Shown here: piece after piece, positions 11,425 through 21,532 of the stretch | Position numbering within the stretch: the stretch's first letter is position 1 | Layout: every line of letters begins with the position of its first letter | DNA from: Mesostigma viride | Lineage: Eukaryota > Streptophyta > Mesostigmatophyceae > Mesostigmatales > Mesostigmataceae | Assembly (NCBI GenBank): GCA_009746045.1 | Contig: RPFO01000253.1 | Coordinates: forward strand, 4,460,832 to 4,524,831 | Length of the DNA: 64,000 nt | Reading direction: 5' to 3' | Notes under the pieces: generated by a model | What the model was told of the DNA's origin: nothing | The model's database searches: none | What the model saw: the letters and a program-made list of their open reading frames with translations, nothing else | Position numbers and translations under genes: made by a program

Positions 11425-11905
11425 TGCGTTCAGATCACGGCCCTGTAACCGCCCGCATCCGCCTGCGCTTCCCCTCGCACTCCTGTAGACGCGTGGCCCC
11501 ACCTGATTTGCGCAAAGCCGCAAGCTACAGTTGCTTGAGAAATCTGACGAAGCTAGCTCTGGAGGGTTTCCCCGCGACAAGCTCGCCCACGGGTAAGCGC
11601 GCCGCGCGCGGAGGCGTTCGTCGACACGCTGGACCTCGCGGGATGCCAGACCCAGCTGACCGCCGCCGGCCCGGCTGCCGCCCTCCGGCACCTCGCTGGC
11701 AAGCTGCCCGCAGCTGGGACCCCACAGCCAGCATCGGCTCCCTGCCGTCATCCAGCTAGGCCACTCAGGCAAGCCCTGCGTGACAACCGCGCCCCCGCGC
11801 CCGCTATGACTCCCTCAAGGCGGAATACCACTCGGCCATCCGGCAGGCGACCGCCGAACGGGAGGACCTCCACATCCGCGAGTACTTTAATTACCCACTG
11901 GGGTA
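11425..11905 (+). pseudogene. LINE ORF2 fragment: end of AP endonuclease and linker
   Basis: The codons at 11430-11438 read SDH inside SDHGPVTARIRLRFPSHS, the conserved C-terminal motif of APE-type endonucleases of non-LTR elements. A Pro/Arg-rich linker follows, and after a frameshift near 11760 a helical segment YDSLKAEYHSAIRQATAERE. The reverse transcriptase that should follow is absent. The remainder of 11009-12238 shows no gene; a diverged copy of the 43-bp dispersed repeat lies inverted near 12136-12172. Confidence 0.7.
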
Positions 11906-12317
11906 TGGCAATTAAGGCTGTATCGATCCTGTCTCGGTCATAGTCTTTGAACAACAAACGATGCAAGACTTCAACAAGAGTCGTGATGAAATCGACACAA
12001 TAAGAACAAAGACGTACGCCGGGAAAAACGATGCAACTAGCTGACTAAGAACAACACCTATTTTGCTGTGTGGGAAAGGAGACTGAGAATAACGGGGTAG
12101 CGAATAAAAGGAATCTGCTGATATTTAGGATCCTTGCGCTTATCAAGGAGACAACCAGCACAGGCCAGAAATCATAGACAGCCGTACACCAGCCCTTCTT
12201 GTTATGGGTATAATGTTTAGATCGAGGTAATTGCAACTAGTATCCTTCATTAATTAATTAATTAATGAGGAACATAACTCCGTTGGGAGTATATGTAGCA
12301 CATGCATAGCCCTTGAG

Positions 12318-13025
12318 GTCCTGGTCCTCACGGTGCTCACGTATGGCGCCGAGGCATGGACACTCGATCCCACCCACACTGGCTGAGCTAAGCTCAACGG
12401 CACAGTTTACAGGATGCTCCGACAGGTCCTTAACGTAGGGTTTTCCAAGCGCCCATCATTAGAGTCTTTGTATCATGGTATGCCTCGTATTTCGGACGAG
12501 CTAGATTAGTTAGGCAGCGTAGGATAGCATTTGTAGGACACCTTGCTCGCACCTGGCAGCCAGGTCGACACCGCCCTTGGTCTGGCAGGCCCCCACTCCC
12601 CAGCGGCTTGGCCAGCCAGGGCGGCACATTCTGACCTGGCCTGGCCCCATGCAAGGGCATTCCCAAAAGGGTAGGGAGACCTGTCCCGAACTACACCCAG
12701 ATGTTGCTGGACGACCTATAGTGGTCCCAGCCCAGTTTGAACACCGCATCCACTCTCTCTCCCTTCTTTGGACCGCCATGCAGGACAAGACGCGGTGGCA
12801 GAAGATTGTCAAGGCTCACACGCCCAACCCTGTGGGCAAGCCACCTCCCCCCAAGAGGAGGAGGCGTTTTGATGAGTAGGGTAGTTAGGCTTTTCTAGAC
12901 TAGATAGCTTAGAGTTAGGTTAGCTCGATTACGCGGCTTCCTCCACTCCACCCACCCACCATGGAATATGTGCTACATGATCTCCCAACGGAGGCATGTT
13001 CTAATTTAATTTAATTTAATTTAAC
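12318..13025 (+). mobile_element. 5-prime-truncated LINE ORF2 C-terminal end with 3-prime UTR
   Basis: Flanked by the 10-bp TSD AGCCCTTGAG (12308-12317 and 13026-13035). Coding remnants read VLTVLTYGAEAWTL and YRMLRQVLNVGF, the segment after the reverse transcriptase in RTE/L1-like ORF2 proteins, and end KPPPPKRRRRFDE before a stop near 12880. Several stops and frameshifts interrupt it. The 3-prime UTR ends in the conserved hairpin (12985-13005) and a (TTTAA)n tail. Confidence 0.85.
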
Positions 13026-13276
13026 AGCCCTTGAGAAGGGCCGGCATATGGCCTATAATACATTCTAAGCTACTTCCTGCAAGGGTGGGATTGTAAACGA
13101 CACTTGCTCTACTAGAGGTGCACGTACCAGGGCATCTCATTCTCTAGGTGCATCAGGGCACCCCCCAGAGTCTCGGGCAACACCTGCAGTTAAATAATTA
13201 ATTAATTAATTAATTAAAATCATAGCTCCGTGGGGAGCATATGTAACACATAGCCCTGAGAACGGGGCATCTATGG

Positions 13277-13319
13277 TCCGGATTCTCCCGATTTCTGGCC
13301 TGCGCTGGTTGTCTCTTTG
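13277..13319 (+). repeat. 43-bp micro-insertion with 8-bp TSD
   Basis: The flanks are ATCTATGG at 13269-13276 and 13320-13327. A sister copy of the host element at 29461-29490 has a single ATCTATGG followed by the same downstream bases, so it is the empty site. The insert contains GATTTCTGGCCTGCGCTGGT; related 35-45 bp copies occur near 6040, 12150 (inverted), 21790, 49390 and 49440 (inverted) and 63300. Confidence 0.8.
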
Positions 13320-13547
13320 ATCTATGGGTTTGTAATACAATCAGGGCGACAACGTACCTGCAGGTGTAGGATGTACAACTATCACCTGCTCTGGGTGCAC
13401 AAGGTGCACCTGCACCGCCATGATGGTTCATGCCTCCTAAACAAGCACAAGCACCCAAGGCGGCTTGAGGAGAGGGCCTAGAAGGCTTGCATGACATATG
13501 GGGTGGAAGGTATGTGGCTAGGCTATGGCTGGTGTACACATAGTGGC

Positions 13548-13928
13548 TGATTTCGATAGTACCGGCTACGCCCCCTTCGAGAGAAGGTTTCAGCCGTGTT
13601 CAGCCCGTCTCACGGTGCGAGACTGAACAAGTCTCGCGTGCAGACACGTGTGTAGTACTCCTACACACAGATCTCGAGTGATTTATCTAGTACCAAATCC
13701 GAAAGGCTTGCATCACTCCCCGGACAGGAGAAATTTTGCGGATGACTGTAGGTGTAAGTTGGCGATGCCATGGTAACCGGAGACGTCCGTCCTATTGTCA
13801 GCAAAATTTGGTGCGAGAGGTCCCCAGTTCGATTCAGGTCGGATTCATTTGTAGATCGCGTTTTCCGCGTTTTCCGCGGCCCGGCACTGAACGCAAAGGT
13901 TTTCACCTTTGCGGAGTGTCTGATCAGA
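13548..13928 (+). mobile_element. tRNA-like SINE
   Basis: Flanked by the 10-bp TSD ACATAGTGGC (13538-13547 and 13929-13938), and the empty site is visible at 31640-31660. The middle carries an A-box-like AGTTGG segment near 13756 and a B-box-like AGTTCGATTC at about 13826-13835 about 60 bases apart, as in tRNA-derived promoters. The 3-prime part contains TTTTCCGCGGCCCGGCACTG. There is no coding frame and no short-repeat tail. Another copy lies at 38674-39052. Confidence 0.75.
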
Positions 13929-14092
13929 ACATAGTGGCATCTCAGCAGAGAGTAACTCCCTGCTTAGGCATAGCATGGCTAAATGCTGACTGCAACATCC
14001 ATGGGAGGTCAGTCCCATTATTGTAGGCATGGCGTAGCTAAATACTGAAGGCATCATCCATGGGGGCCATTATGGGCCACATGCATGCGAGG

Positions 14093-15403
14093 AATCCACC
14101 TTCCTCCTCCACCTCCAAGAAACCATCTCACAGCACGTGACGCCCCTAGCTGCAGATGTGGCAGCTGTGGGTCGCACGCTGGCTGCTGAACTCCCCACCA
14201 TCCCCACCGCCACCGCCACCCTCCTCGCCTCCACCCCCCCCCCTCCGCCTCCACCGACTCCATCACCGCCCAGCTCCGCGACATTGACCAACGTCTTAAG
14301 GATAATGCCATCGCTATCGAGGTCCTGCAGAACACCGCGGGCCTCACCGCCCAGGCGGTGAAGGACATTGCCGCCAAGCCAGCCTCTGCTGGCCTGGCCG
14401 GCGATGCTCCTCCCATCACGACCTGGGCGGACATGCTTAAGCAGCACACCACCTCCACCACCTCCGCCGTCGCAGCCCAGCTCCAGCGGCAGACGCTTGA
14501 CCTCCGCGAGGAGGCCGAGCTTGCCAAGCGCAGCCAGCGTCATTGTCAAGAACCTCGACATGGAGGAAGGTGAGAATTCCGAGAAGCTTGCACGTGCGTT
14601 TGAGAGAGAAATTCTTAGTCGCATGGGCCTTACTGGTGAGATCGACCTGGTCGCCCACCGCCTTCCCCGCGCGCGGGGTAAGGCAGGGCCGCCCCCGCTC
14701 CTTCTCACCTTTAAGACCCCAGCGGACAAGATTTCTTTTCTCCGACGCCGCAAGCGGCTCGAGAAGACTCTCTTCACCCTTGACGACGACTTGACCCTGG
14801 CGCAGCAACAACGGCGACGGGAGCTATGGCCGACCTACCTCCAGCTCCGGCAGACCAAGGCGGGGCAGCCGGTGTACTGGAAGGGGGCGGCCATCTACGT
14901 CGGCCACAAGCCCTGGCAGGCGACCCCCGCGGCCCCCACGACTCCAGACGCCCCAGCTTAGGGGAATACAGCAGTAGTAGTGTAGACTAGATAGACCGTG
15001 GCCATGTACATGTACGCCTCCTAGAGGCACTATCCTAGCTAAGCCACGCGCTTTATTTAATCATGTACATGTGTGCCTATGATGCGCCACACTCCAGATG
15101 ATGCCTAGCTTTATTTAGTTATGTTGTGCCCATGCAGGGAGGAACTCTCTGCTGAGACGCCATGCCCTAGCTTCTTTGTATAGCTATGCTGATCTTCCCC
15201 CCCATGACAGGCTCCCCCTTCGCTGGGCATAGCTTGAAGATCATGGGGATGCAAGTGCCCTGGTGCACCTCGAGCAAGGGTCCTTTACATCCCCACCCTT
15301 GCAGGAAGTAGCTTAGGATGTATGATAGGCCATATGCCCCCTCTCAAGGGCTATGTGCTACATATACTCCCAACGGAGTTATGTTACAATTCAATTCAAT
15401 TCA
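14093..15403 (+). mobile_element. 5-prime-truncated family I half-LINE
   Basis: Flanked by the exact 12-bp TSD ATGCATGCGAGG (14081-14092 and 15404-15415). It begins inside ORF1, keeps about 425 bp of 3-prime UTR, the hairpin at 15361-15387 and a (TTCAA)n tail. Confidence 0.9.
14137..14961 (+). pseudogene. ORF1 of the nested half-LINE, truncated and frameshifted
   Basis: Codes for the ORF1 coiled-coil and RRM-like/C-terminal parts. The frame before about 14540 (TWADMLKQHTTSTTS) and after it (VIVKNLDMEEGENSEKLA through GHKPWQATP) are offset, owing to a small indel at the KRS-x-VIVK boundary. Otherwise very close to the copy at 35486-36485. Confidence 0.8.
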
Positions 15404-15854
15404 ATGCATGCGAGGCTAAGCCTGACTAATCTACACTACTGGTATATGTTCCCTAGTCTGAGGTGGCAGGAGGGGACTGCCAGGGCTTGTGGTCAACGTG
15501 GATGACCGCCCCCCTCCAGTATATACCGGCTTCCCCCTGCAGCTAAGGGGAGCCCGTCATAGGGGGGGAAGATCAGCATAGCTATACAAGAGCTAGAATC
15601 CTTATTCCCAGTATCCTTCATCGTGAGCTTTAATGTGAGGGACGCTTGCGGTTAGATATGCCAGGCAGACCAGCTGTGATATACAAATGGGTTGCGAAAT
15701 CAGGGTTTTCGATAGCAATGACGTCATCAATGTATCGACATGTGTGGAAAAAACGCCTTATGAGAACATTGATCATCATTTGAGGCAATGAGATATCTCC
15801 ATGAATGCAAGCTCATAAGTGTATAGACTAGAGGTTTTTAATTTTTTACTTCTT

Positions 15855-17074
15855 TGAATTGAATTGAATTGAATTGTAACATAACTCCGTTGGGAGTATA
15901 TGTAGCACATAGCCCAGAGAAGGGGCATATGGCCTATCATACATTCTAGGCTACTTCATGCAAGGGTGGGAATGTAAGCTACCCCTGCTCTAGGTGCACC
16001 AGGGCACCTGCACCCTCATGGTCTATCACGCTATGCCCGGGTAAGGGGGGAGCATGCCTGTGAGGGAGGAAGATCATCATGGCTATACAAGAGCTAGGAC
16101 ATGGCTTCTCGACAGAGAGCATCTCTCTGCATGGCATAGCATGGCTCAATTCTTAATGCAACATCCATGGGGGTCCCGTTATAGGCAGGGCTTGGCTAAA
16201 TTCTGTAGACAACATCCATGGGGGCCATTATGGGCGCACATGCGCGTGGGCCACATGCTAGGCTAAGCCTTACTAATCTACACTACTGGTATATTTATTC
16301 CTAGTCTGAGGTGGCAGGAGGGGGCTGCCAGGGCTTGTGGTCAACGTGGATGACCGCCCCCCTCCAGTATACCGGCTTCCCCCTTGCGCTCTGCCGGAGC
16401 TGAAGGTAGGTCGGCCATAGCTCGCGTCGCCGCTGTTGCTGGGCCAGGGTCAAGTCGTCGTCCAGCGTGAAGCGAGTCCTCGAGAGCTTCTTGCGGCATT
16501 TAAGGAACGACAGCTTGTCCGTCATGTACTTAAAGGTGAGGAGCACGGGTGCCGGGCCAGCCTTCCCCCGCGCGCGGGGGAGGCGGACAGCCGACATGTC
16601 CAGCTCACCAGTAAGTAGCATGGGGGCAAGAATGTCGCGCTTAAATGCCTCAAGAAGGCTCGTGGAGGTCTCACCTGCCGGCTGGTCGAAGTGCTTGACG
16701 ATGACATTGTGGCTGCGCCGGGCGATGTCGGTTTCCTCGCGAAGGTCGAGGGCTTGTTGCTTGAGTTGTGCCGAGATGGTGGAGGTGGTGGAGGTGGTGT
16801 GCTGCTTAAGCAAGTCCGCCCAGGTGGAGGGAACATCACTGGCCGGGCCAGCAGGTGCCGGCTGGGCAGCGATTTCCTGCACCGCTTGGGCGGTGAGGCC
16901 GGCGGTGTCATGCAAGCTCTCAAGGGCGGTGGCGGTGGCTTGAAGGCGTTGGTCGAGGTCGAGGAGCTGGGCTTTGATGTCGGCAGTGAAGGCGGAAACG
17001 GCGGTGGAGGTGGAGGCGGCGGCGGTGGAAATGTGAGGAAGTTCAGCAGTCAGCGTGCCGCCGATTGCTGTCAA
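15855..17074 (-). mobile_element. family I half-LINE, broken in ORF1 by later DNA
   Basis: The minus strand carries ORF1 (17074-16301, open for 258 residues from a mid-protein Met to GHKPWQ...SD), 426 bp of 3-prime UTR, the hairpin near 15876-15905 and a (TTCAA)n tail at 15855-15875. The 5-prime part of ORF1 is replaced at 17075 by a fragment of the tRNA-like SINE (about 17076-17135). No TSD could be assigned. Confidence 0.8.
16301..17074 (-). pseudogene. ORF1 C-terminal two thirds, 5-prime end lost
   Basis: Open frame covering the Ala/Thr-rich helical region, the RRM-like core (NVIVKHFDQPAGE) and the C-terminal domain. It is almost the same protein as the 7418-8752 ORF1 but keeps the residues DLLKQ that copy has lost. 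The start and N-terminal third are missing, so it is a broken gene although the remaining frame is intact. Confidence 0.85.
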
Positions 17075-17135
17075 TCATTCGAGATCTGTGTGTGTAGGAG
17101 TACTACACACGTGTCCACTCGAGACTTGTGTGTGT

Positions 17136-17327
17136 GTGTGTTCCCTATCAACCTTTCTTGTTACCCTCTGTCTCCCTCCCGGCAGGTCTACCTAGAGATC
17201 AGTAGCCACGCGGCTCCCGCGGCCTTCGCGTCTTTCCTCTCAGACAACTACCGCCGTCCTTCCACGGCGTTGGATCGCCATGCGTCCAGGCATACTTGTC
17301 TCAGTTCACATCAGGTAGACTAGCTGG
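17136..17327 (+). other. LINE-derived fragment left of the hAT element
   Basis: Short open segment (VYLEISSHAAPAAFASFL) ending at the site where the hAT-like element inserted. The sequence resumes at 18618, and the joined product resembles the antisense of 19100-19150, so both flanks belong to one LINE copy. Confidence 0.45.
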
Positions 17328-17335
17328 CACCAAGC

Positions 17336-18609
17336 CCGGGTTGGCAAATACGTGTACGGGGTATAATACACGGACCTAAAATACGCGTATTATACGTGGG
17401 GGGTGTAAAATACGCGGCGGGAAAATACGCGACAGTTTTTGTGGTCCAATTGTCAGTCACCCAATTAGCACGCTCCTTGATGATGGTCGTATGCAGTTAT
17501 TGCAACTGAAATTTGGTGTATATGCTTATTTATTAACATCTTCCATTTATGCCCTGCAACCCTATCTGATTATGATTTGTTAAATGCAGGGGGGAGCAGG
17601 CTGCAACGGGAATTGTAAGGAATCAATTAATTAATTAATTAATTGTAAGGAAAGCCATCCACTGTATAATGCATGAGAGGACATAAGACACAACTAAGGA
17701 CCATGCTCTCAAGGATCCCACAACCGCATTGAAGGCAATGCTGTTCTCGATAAAAAATTGCCAGCCAGCAGCTGGACACCTTTCTCGTCGACGGGAACCA
17801 GCCATGTGGTGATGCTCAGCTGGCCTTTGTTGGGAACCGACGACAAGTCAGCCGGCGCAGCCCCTCCCATCTCCGCCATTGCCCTGTTCAAATTGTGATG
17901 CTTCTTGGCGTCTGACTTCTGCAACTTGTTGTTAGCAATCCTGAGAAACCTGCTCCGGATATTCGGTGGAATTTTGTCGCAGGGTAACATCCCTTCCCCT
18001 GCGATTCCGGCAAAGTGTGCACGGACTCGGAATACGCTGATTGCCCCCGCCCTGTAGGAGAACTTCTTGTTGCAAAATGAGCAGAACATCTTCGACACAA
18101 ACTGCGTTTTGTTACTAACAGCATCTGTGACTGCTTCTTTCTTCTCGAGAACAAAATCCCATTCAGGCCCTTTCTTCGATCTTCATGGCTGCAAATCGAA
18201 AATGGCTGCACACTGTCGCACAGTCGCACTGGCGCCTCGTCGTGGCTATATTGCATTATGTACACCGTCAGTAACACAGCTGGCATTTGCTGGCACACTG
18301 TTATTATGCGTTATGTACCTAGTCCTAGCTGTCTCCTACCGGCCAAACATTTTGCAAGGCTTGCGCTTTATGAAAAGAACTGTACGCATCTACTTCTAGT
18401 AGTAAAAATCTCAAATGTGCAGTGAACCCGCCGCGCCCAGAACCTGGCCGGGCACCGCGCCAGTGCCCGCTGCCCGCTGGTACCCCCGAAAAATTCTAAG
18501 TCCAAACCGCGTATATTTCTGAAATAAAGTACGCGTATAATACGCGGAGGCCTCCAGTACGCGTTTTCCCGCATTTTTTCGGCTCCGTACGGCGTACTGA
18601 TCAACCCGG
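17336..18609 (-). mobile_element. hAT-type DNA transposon, non-autonomous
   Basis: Flanked by the 8-bp TSD CACCAAGC (17328-17335 and 18610-18617), with inverted ends CCGGGTTG...CAACCCGG that extend imperfectly through a TACG...TACGG stretch. Eight-base TSDs are typical of hAT. The related LINE sequence near 19130-19150 shows the site without the insert. Only a BED-finger frame is present; the catalytic core is missing. Confidence 0.85.
17709..18098 (-). CDS. BED-type zinc finger protein of the hAT element
   Basis: A 129-residue frame. It starts MSKMFCSFCNKKF and continues FRVRAHFAGIAGEGMLPCD, giving the Cys-x2-Cys, His and Cys spacing of the BED fingers at the N-terminus of hAT transposases, where they bind transposon ends. 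About 70 further residues have no recognised domain, and there is no RNase H-like catalytic core. It could be a first exon whose downstream exons were deleted. Functionally a remnant or a DNA-binding repressor at most (inference). Confidence 0.65.
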   Translation of the reverse strand: MSKMFCSFCNKKFSYRAGAISVFRVRAHFAGIAGEGMLPCDKIPPNIRSRFLRIANNKLQKSDAKKHHNLNRAMAEMGGAAPADLSSVPNKGQLSITTWLVPVDEKGVQLLAGNFLSRTALPSMRLWDP

Positions 18610-18617
18610 CACCAAGC

Positions 18618-18771
18618 TAGCCCGCCCAGCCTGGGCGTTATGTCCTCACCTGGCATGCCCCAGGCCGCGCACGGCATGCAGGGCCGCCTCCCGTGCACTT
18701 TTCGTGATATAGACTCGGCATGAACATGTGCTACCAGGCTAGACGTGACGGGCTCACACCTGGGCAGCCTC
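18618..18771 (+). other. LINE ORF2/3-prime-end fragment right of the hAT element
   Basis: Matches the reverse complement of the ORF2 C-terminal stretch at 18990-19150 with small changes and ends at a (TTAA)n run at 18773-18789. Confidence 0.55.
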
Positions 18772-18900
18772 CTTAATTAATTAATTAATAGACACGTGAC
18801 TGCGTCACGTGAGCATAAGTCCTCAGTGGGAGGGGGGGGTCCTAGTTACAGGGGTCAGGTGGGCACCGCGGCCCGAATCGCTATGAATGCCATACTTGGT
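18772..18900 (-). mobile_element. CACGTG-hairpin short element, continuing into RT-antisense sequence
   Basis: A (TTAA)n run followed by the inverted form of the family's 3-prime end (CACGTGAC-GCA-GTCACGTG hairpin), then CCTCAGTGGGAGGGG and CCTAGTTACAGGGG. After about 18850 the sequence runs directly into the start of the LINE RT coding region (CCCGAATCGCTATGAATG), as it also does at 20230 and 37770. Confidence 0.7.
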
Positions 18901-19200
18901 CACACGCGGAGCCCCCACAGGCTTGGGGGTGGTCTCCTTCATCACCACTTGCCATCTATCCTTGCGCACCATCTGCCTCCATATACAGACAAACCAGGAG
19001 GCTGCCCGGGTGTGAGCCCGTCACGTCTAGTGTAGCACATGTCCATGCCGAGTCAGTATCACGAAAAGTCCACGGGTGGCGGCCCTGCCGCGCGCGGCGG
19101 GGGGCACGCCAGGTGAGGACATATCGCCCAGGCTGGGCGGGCTTGGTGCCAGCTAGTCTATCTGATGTATCTACCTGATCTGTGCGGGCCAGGTGCCCGG

Positions 19201-20240
19201 CTAGGCCCAGGCGCCTGTGCCTAAGAATGTGGGAAACATAGGGCAAATCAGCGTACTGCAAATCCTCATTACTAATGTGCAAACCAAAGGGGATGTTAAG
19301 CCTTGCGCAGCATCTTGGTGACGGCGCCGTCGAGTCATTGCTCCAGCTCCTGCGTCAGTGTCCAGGTCTGAGTCGGCGCCGTAGGTCAGGATCGTCAGAA
19401 TGACGACCTTGAAGAGGTCACGCTTGACGATCCGGGGTAGGGCGGGGTTGCTCCACCAGCGGCGGTGGTCATGGAGGTGCGCCCACGCCATGCCGATCCG
19501 TATCGTCATGTCGTCCTCGCAGCCGGGAAGCCAACTGCCGAGCAGCTTGAAGCGGCCTGAAGGAGGGTAGTTGACCTCTGCATCGTCTAAGAGGCGGAAC
19601 TCGTGTGGGTGGGGGCCCTGCCATGCCGAGGGCCAGGGCCTCCGTTTTGGGGCTGATTTCTAGACCAACCGCCCGAGCCTCGAGCGCCACCTGGGCAGTC
19701 CAGCCAAAGTTGGGCAGACTCCGGTTTCTCGATGAGCGTGATGTCGTCGGCATAAATGAGGAGGTCAGCTAGTAAATTCTGCTTGTTAGTCGGCCCCCCT
19801 TCTCCAAGCTCGTTCGTGATCGCTAGGCCAGAGGCACGGCCTGCAATGCTAGCAAAGCGAGCACGTGCCTGGCGCATAACATAATCCACTACAATAATAA
19901 ACAGGTACGGCGACAGGACGCAACCCTGCCAGACGCCTGTCTGCAGTGGGCATGGCGGGGTAATGCCGTGTTGAGTGCGCACCGAAGTGGTCGACCCCTC
20001 ATACAGCGTGCGGATGACGGTAATCAGGGGAGTGGGGACGCGAGCGCGAGCAAGTACAGCCCATAGAGCATCCCAGAGGACAGAATCAGCAGCCTCCTGG
20101 TTTGTCTGTAATATGGAGGCAGATGGTATCTGCAAGGATAGATGGCAAGTAGTGATGAAGGAGACCACCCCCAAGTCTGTGGGGGCTCCGCGTGTGACCG
20201 CGTTAAGGCATTCATAGCGATTCGGGCCGTGGCGCCCACA
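19201..20240 (-). pseudogene. LINE reverse transcriptase fragment
   Basis: Conceptual minus-strand pieces cover RT motifs: QEAADSVLWDALWAVL, GVWQGCVLSPYLF (palm), and LLIYADDITLIEKPE with the catalytic YADD at about 19755. After frameshifts come WWSNPALPRIVKRDLFKVVI and a broken LTYGAD. A C-terminal GHLART piece lies at 18990-19200. At least three frames are needed, so it is dead. The flanking plus-strand C-terminal segment (20292 onward) points the other way, suggesting inversion. Confidence 0.85.
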
Positions 20241-20291
20241 ACCCTGTAACTAGGACCTAGATAGCTTACATCATCCCCTCCATGTTCCCCT

Positions 20292-20931
20292 CACCGCCGA
20301 CCTGGCCCGCAAGCTGGACGGCGCGGTCACCAACATGCTGCGTTCCATTTTCAGAGTAGGATATGCTGCTCATGTCCGCAATGAGGACCTGTACCAGGGC
20401 ATGCCATATATCACCAGCACCATTAAGTAGCGGCGCCTGCAGCGTGTAGGGCACCTAGCTCGCACCAACCAGGTAGACACCTCACGTGGCCCCCCCGCAG
20501 GACTGCGACCAGCTCAGCCTGGCCGGCACCTCCTGACGTGGGCCGGGCCCCCTGATGTTAGACGCCGCAAGGCCCGCACCTTCAAAGAACAGCTGGTAGA
20601 GGACATGGGGGCCCTAGGCCTCTCCGTGATTTGGAAGAAGATGATGGACAAGGCCAAGTGGGCCCAGGTCATAGAGGACAACGAGCCCGGCCCCCCCAGT
20701 GGGGAAGCGCCCGCGTGTGCAATCCCGTGAGAGGCACGCCAGACAGCTCCCCTAGGGCAGCGTGCGGCTGTCTAGATAGATGTTGTAGTTAGAATGCTGT
20801 TAGATGAATGTAGTATGTAGCTGATGTAGATAGATTAGACCGGTAGGACTGTTTGCACCCATCCATCCATCCATCGGGGTTAATGCTCCGTGACTCCCCA
20901 AGGGGAGCACGAGTCTAATTAATTAATTAAT
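20292..20931 (+). pseudogene. LINE ORF2 C-terminal domain and 3-prime UTR
   Basis: Reads LTADLARKLDGAVTNMLRSI, RVGYAAHVRNEDLYQGMPYI, then one stop, RRLQRVGHLARTNQVDTSRG and SVIWKKMMDKAKWAQVIEDN. These match the minus-strand copy at 27880-33360. The 3-prime UTR has a CATC microsatellite, the hairpin CTCCCC-AA-GGGGAG and (TTAA)n. Its left edge joins the CACGTG element at a shared CCCTC. Confidence 0.8.
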
Positions 20932-21187
20932 AGAGGACAACGAGCCCCCCCCTGTGGGGAAGCGCCCGCGTGTGCAAACCCGTGGGAGGCACGCCAGACA
21001 GCTCCCCTAGGGCACCGTTAGGCTGTCTAGATAGATGTTGTAGTTAGAATCCTGTTAGATAGATGTCGTAGGTAGCTGATGTAGATAGATTAGACCGGTA
21101 GGCCTGTTTGCACCCATCCATCCATCCATCGGGGCTAACGCTCCGTGACTCCCCAACGGGAGCACGAGTCTAATTAATTAATTAATT
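20932..21187 (+). repeat. second copy of the same LINE 3-prime end
   Basis: Starts directly after the (TTAA)n tail of the preceding copy, at GAGGACAACGAGCCC, and repeats the preceding 255 bp with about 5% differences, ending in its own hairpin (CTCCC-CAAC-GGGAG) and (TTAA)n tail. Either a second 5-prime-truncated insertion or a tandem duplication. Confidence 0.8.
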
Positions 21188-21189
21188 AA

Positions 21190-21532
21190 TGTTCCCCTCA
21201 GGACTTATGCCCACGTGACGCAGTCACGTGTCTGTTAATTAATTAATGGCCGAATAGTGTCTTATTTGCTCTTCGACCCGGCCCCATCAAATCCCGAATC
21301 TTTTTACTCTGGCTAACCTCTAACGCTGGGGTCACTTACCCCTGTAACTAGGACCTAGATAGCTTACATCATCCATTCCATGTTCCCCTCCCCCTGAGGA
21401 CTTATGCCCACGTTACGCAGTTACGTGTCTATTAATTAATTAATGGCCGAATAGTGTCTTATTTGCTCTTCAACCCGGCCCCATCAAATCCCGAATCTAT
21501 TTACTCTGGGTGACCTCTAACGCTGGGGTCAC
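21190..21532 (+). repeat. duplicated 89-bp segment flanking a CACGTG-hairpin element
   Basis: A unit beginning GGCCGAATAGTGTC and ending ACGCTGGGGTCACT is at 21248-21336 and again at 21444-21532 with four differences. Between them lies a CACGTG-family element (21337-21443, starting TACCCCTGTAACTAGG, tail TTAATTAATTAA). A shorter family end precedes the first unit (21190-21247). Confidence 0.85.

Larger units (their letters stand above)
13194..15535 (-). mobile_element. family II half-LINE 3-prime part, with three later insertions
   Basis: Flanked by CCTGCAGYTAA (13183-13193 and 15536-15546, one mismatch). The tail is a (TTAA)n run at 13194-13218, followed by the family II hairpin (GCTCC-CCAC-GGAGC). 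The end of ORF1 (GHKPWQ-type codons) is at about 15416-15530. It is interrupted by a 43-bp insert, a tRNA-like SINE and a plus-strand half-LINE. Confidence 0.75.
12251..15609 (-). mobile_element. 5-prime-truncated family I half-LINE, host of several insertions
   Basis: Flanked by the 12-bp TSD AGTATCCTTCAT (12239-12250 and 15610-15621). The tail (TTAA)n and hairpin are at 12251-12290. Its 3-prime UTR continues at 13036-13182 and 15547-15600, interrupted by a plus-strand LINE end (12318-13025) and a family II element (13194-15535). Confidence 0.8.

Noticed and set aside
13740..13850. A functional tRNA gene
   Set aside because: Box-like motifs are present, but I could not fold a complete cloverleaf, and the sequence is part of a dispersed TSD-flanked element.
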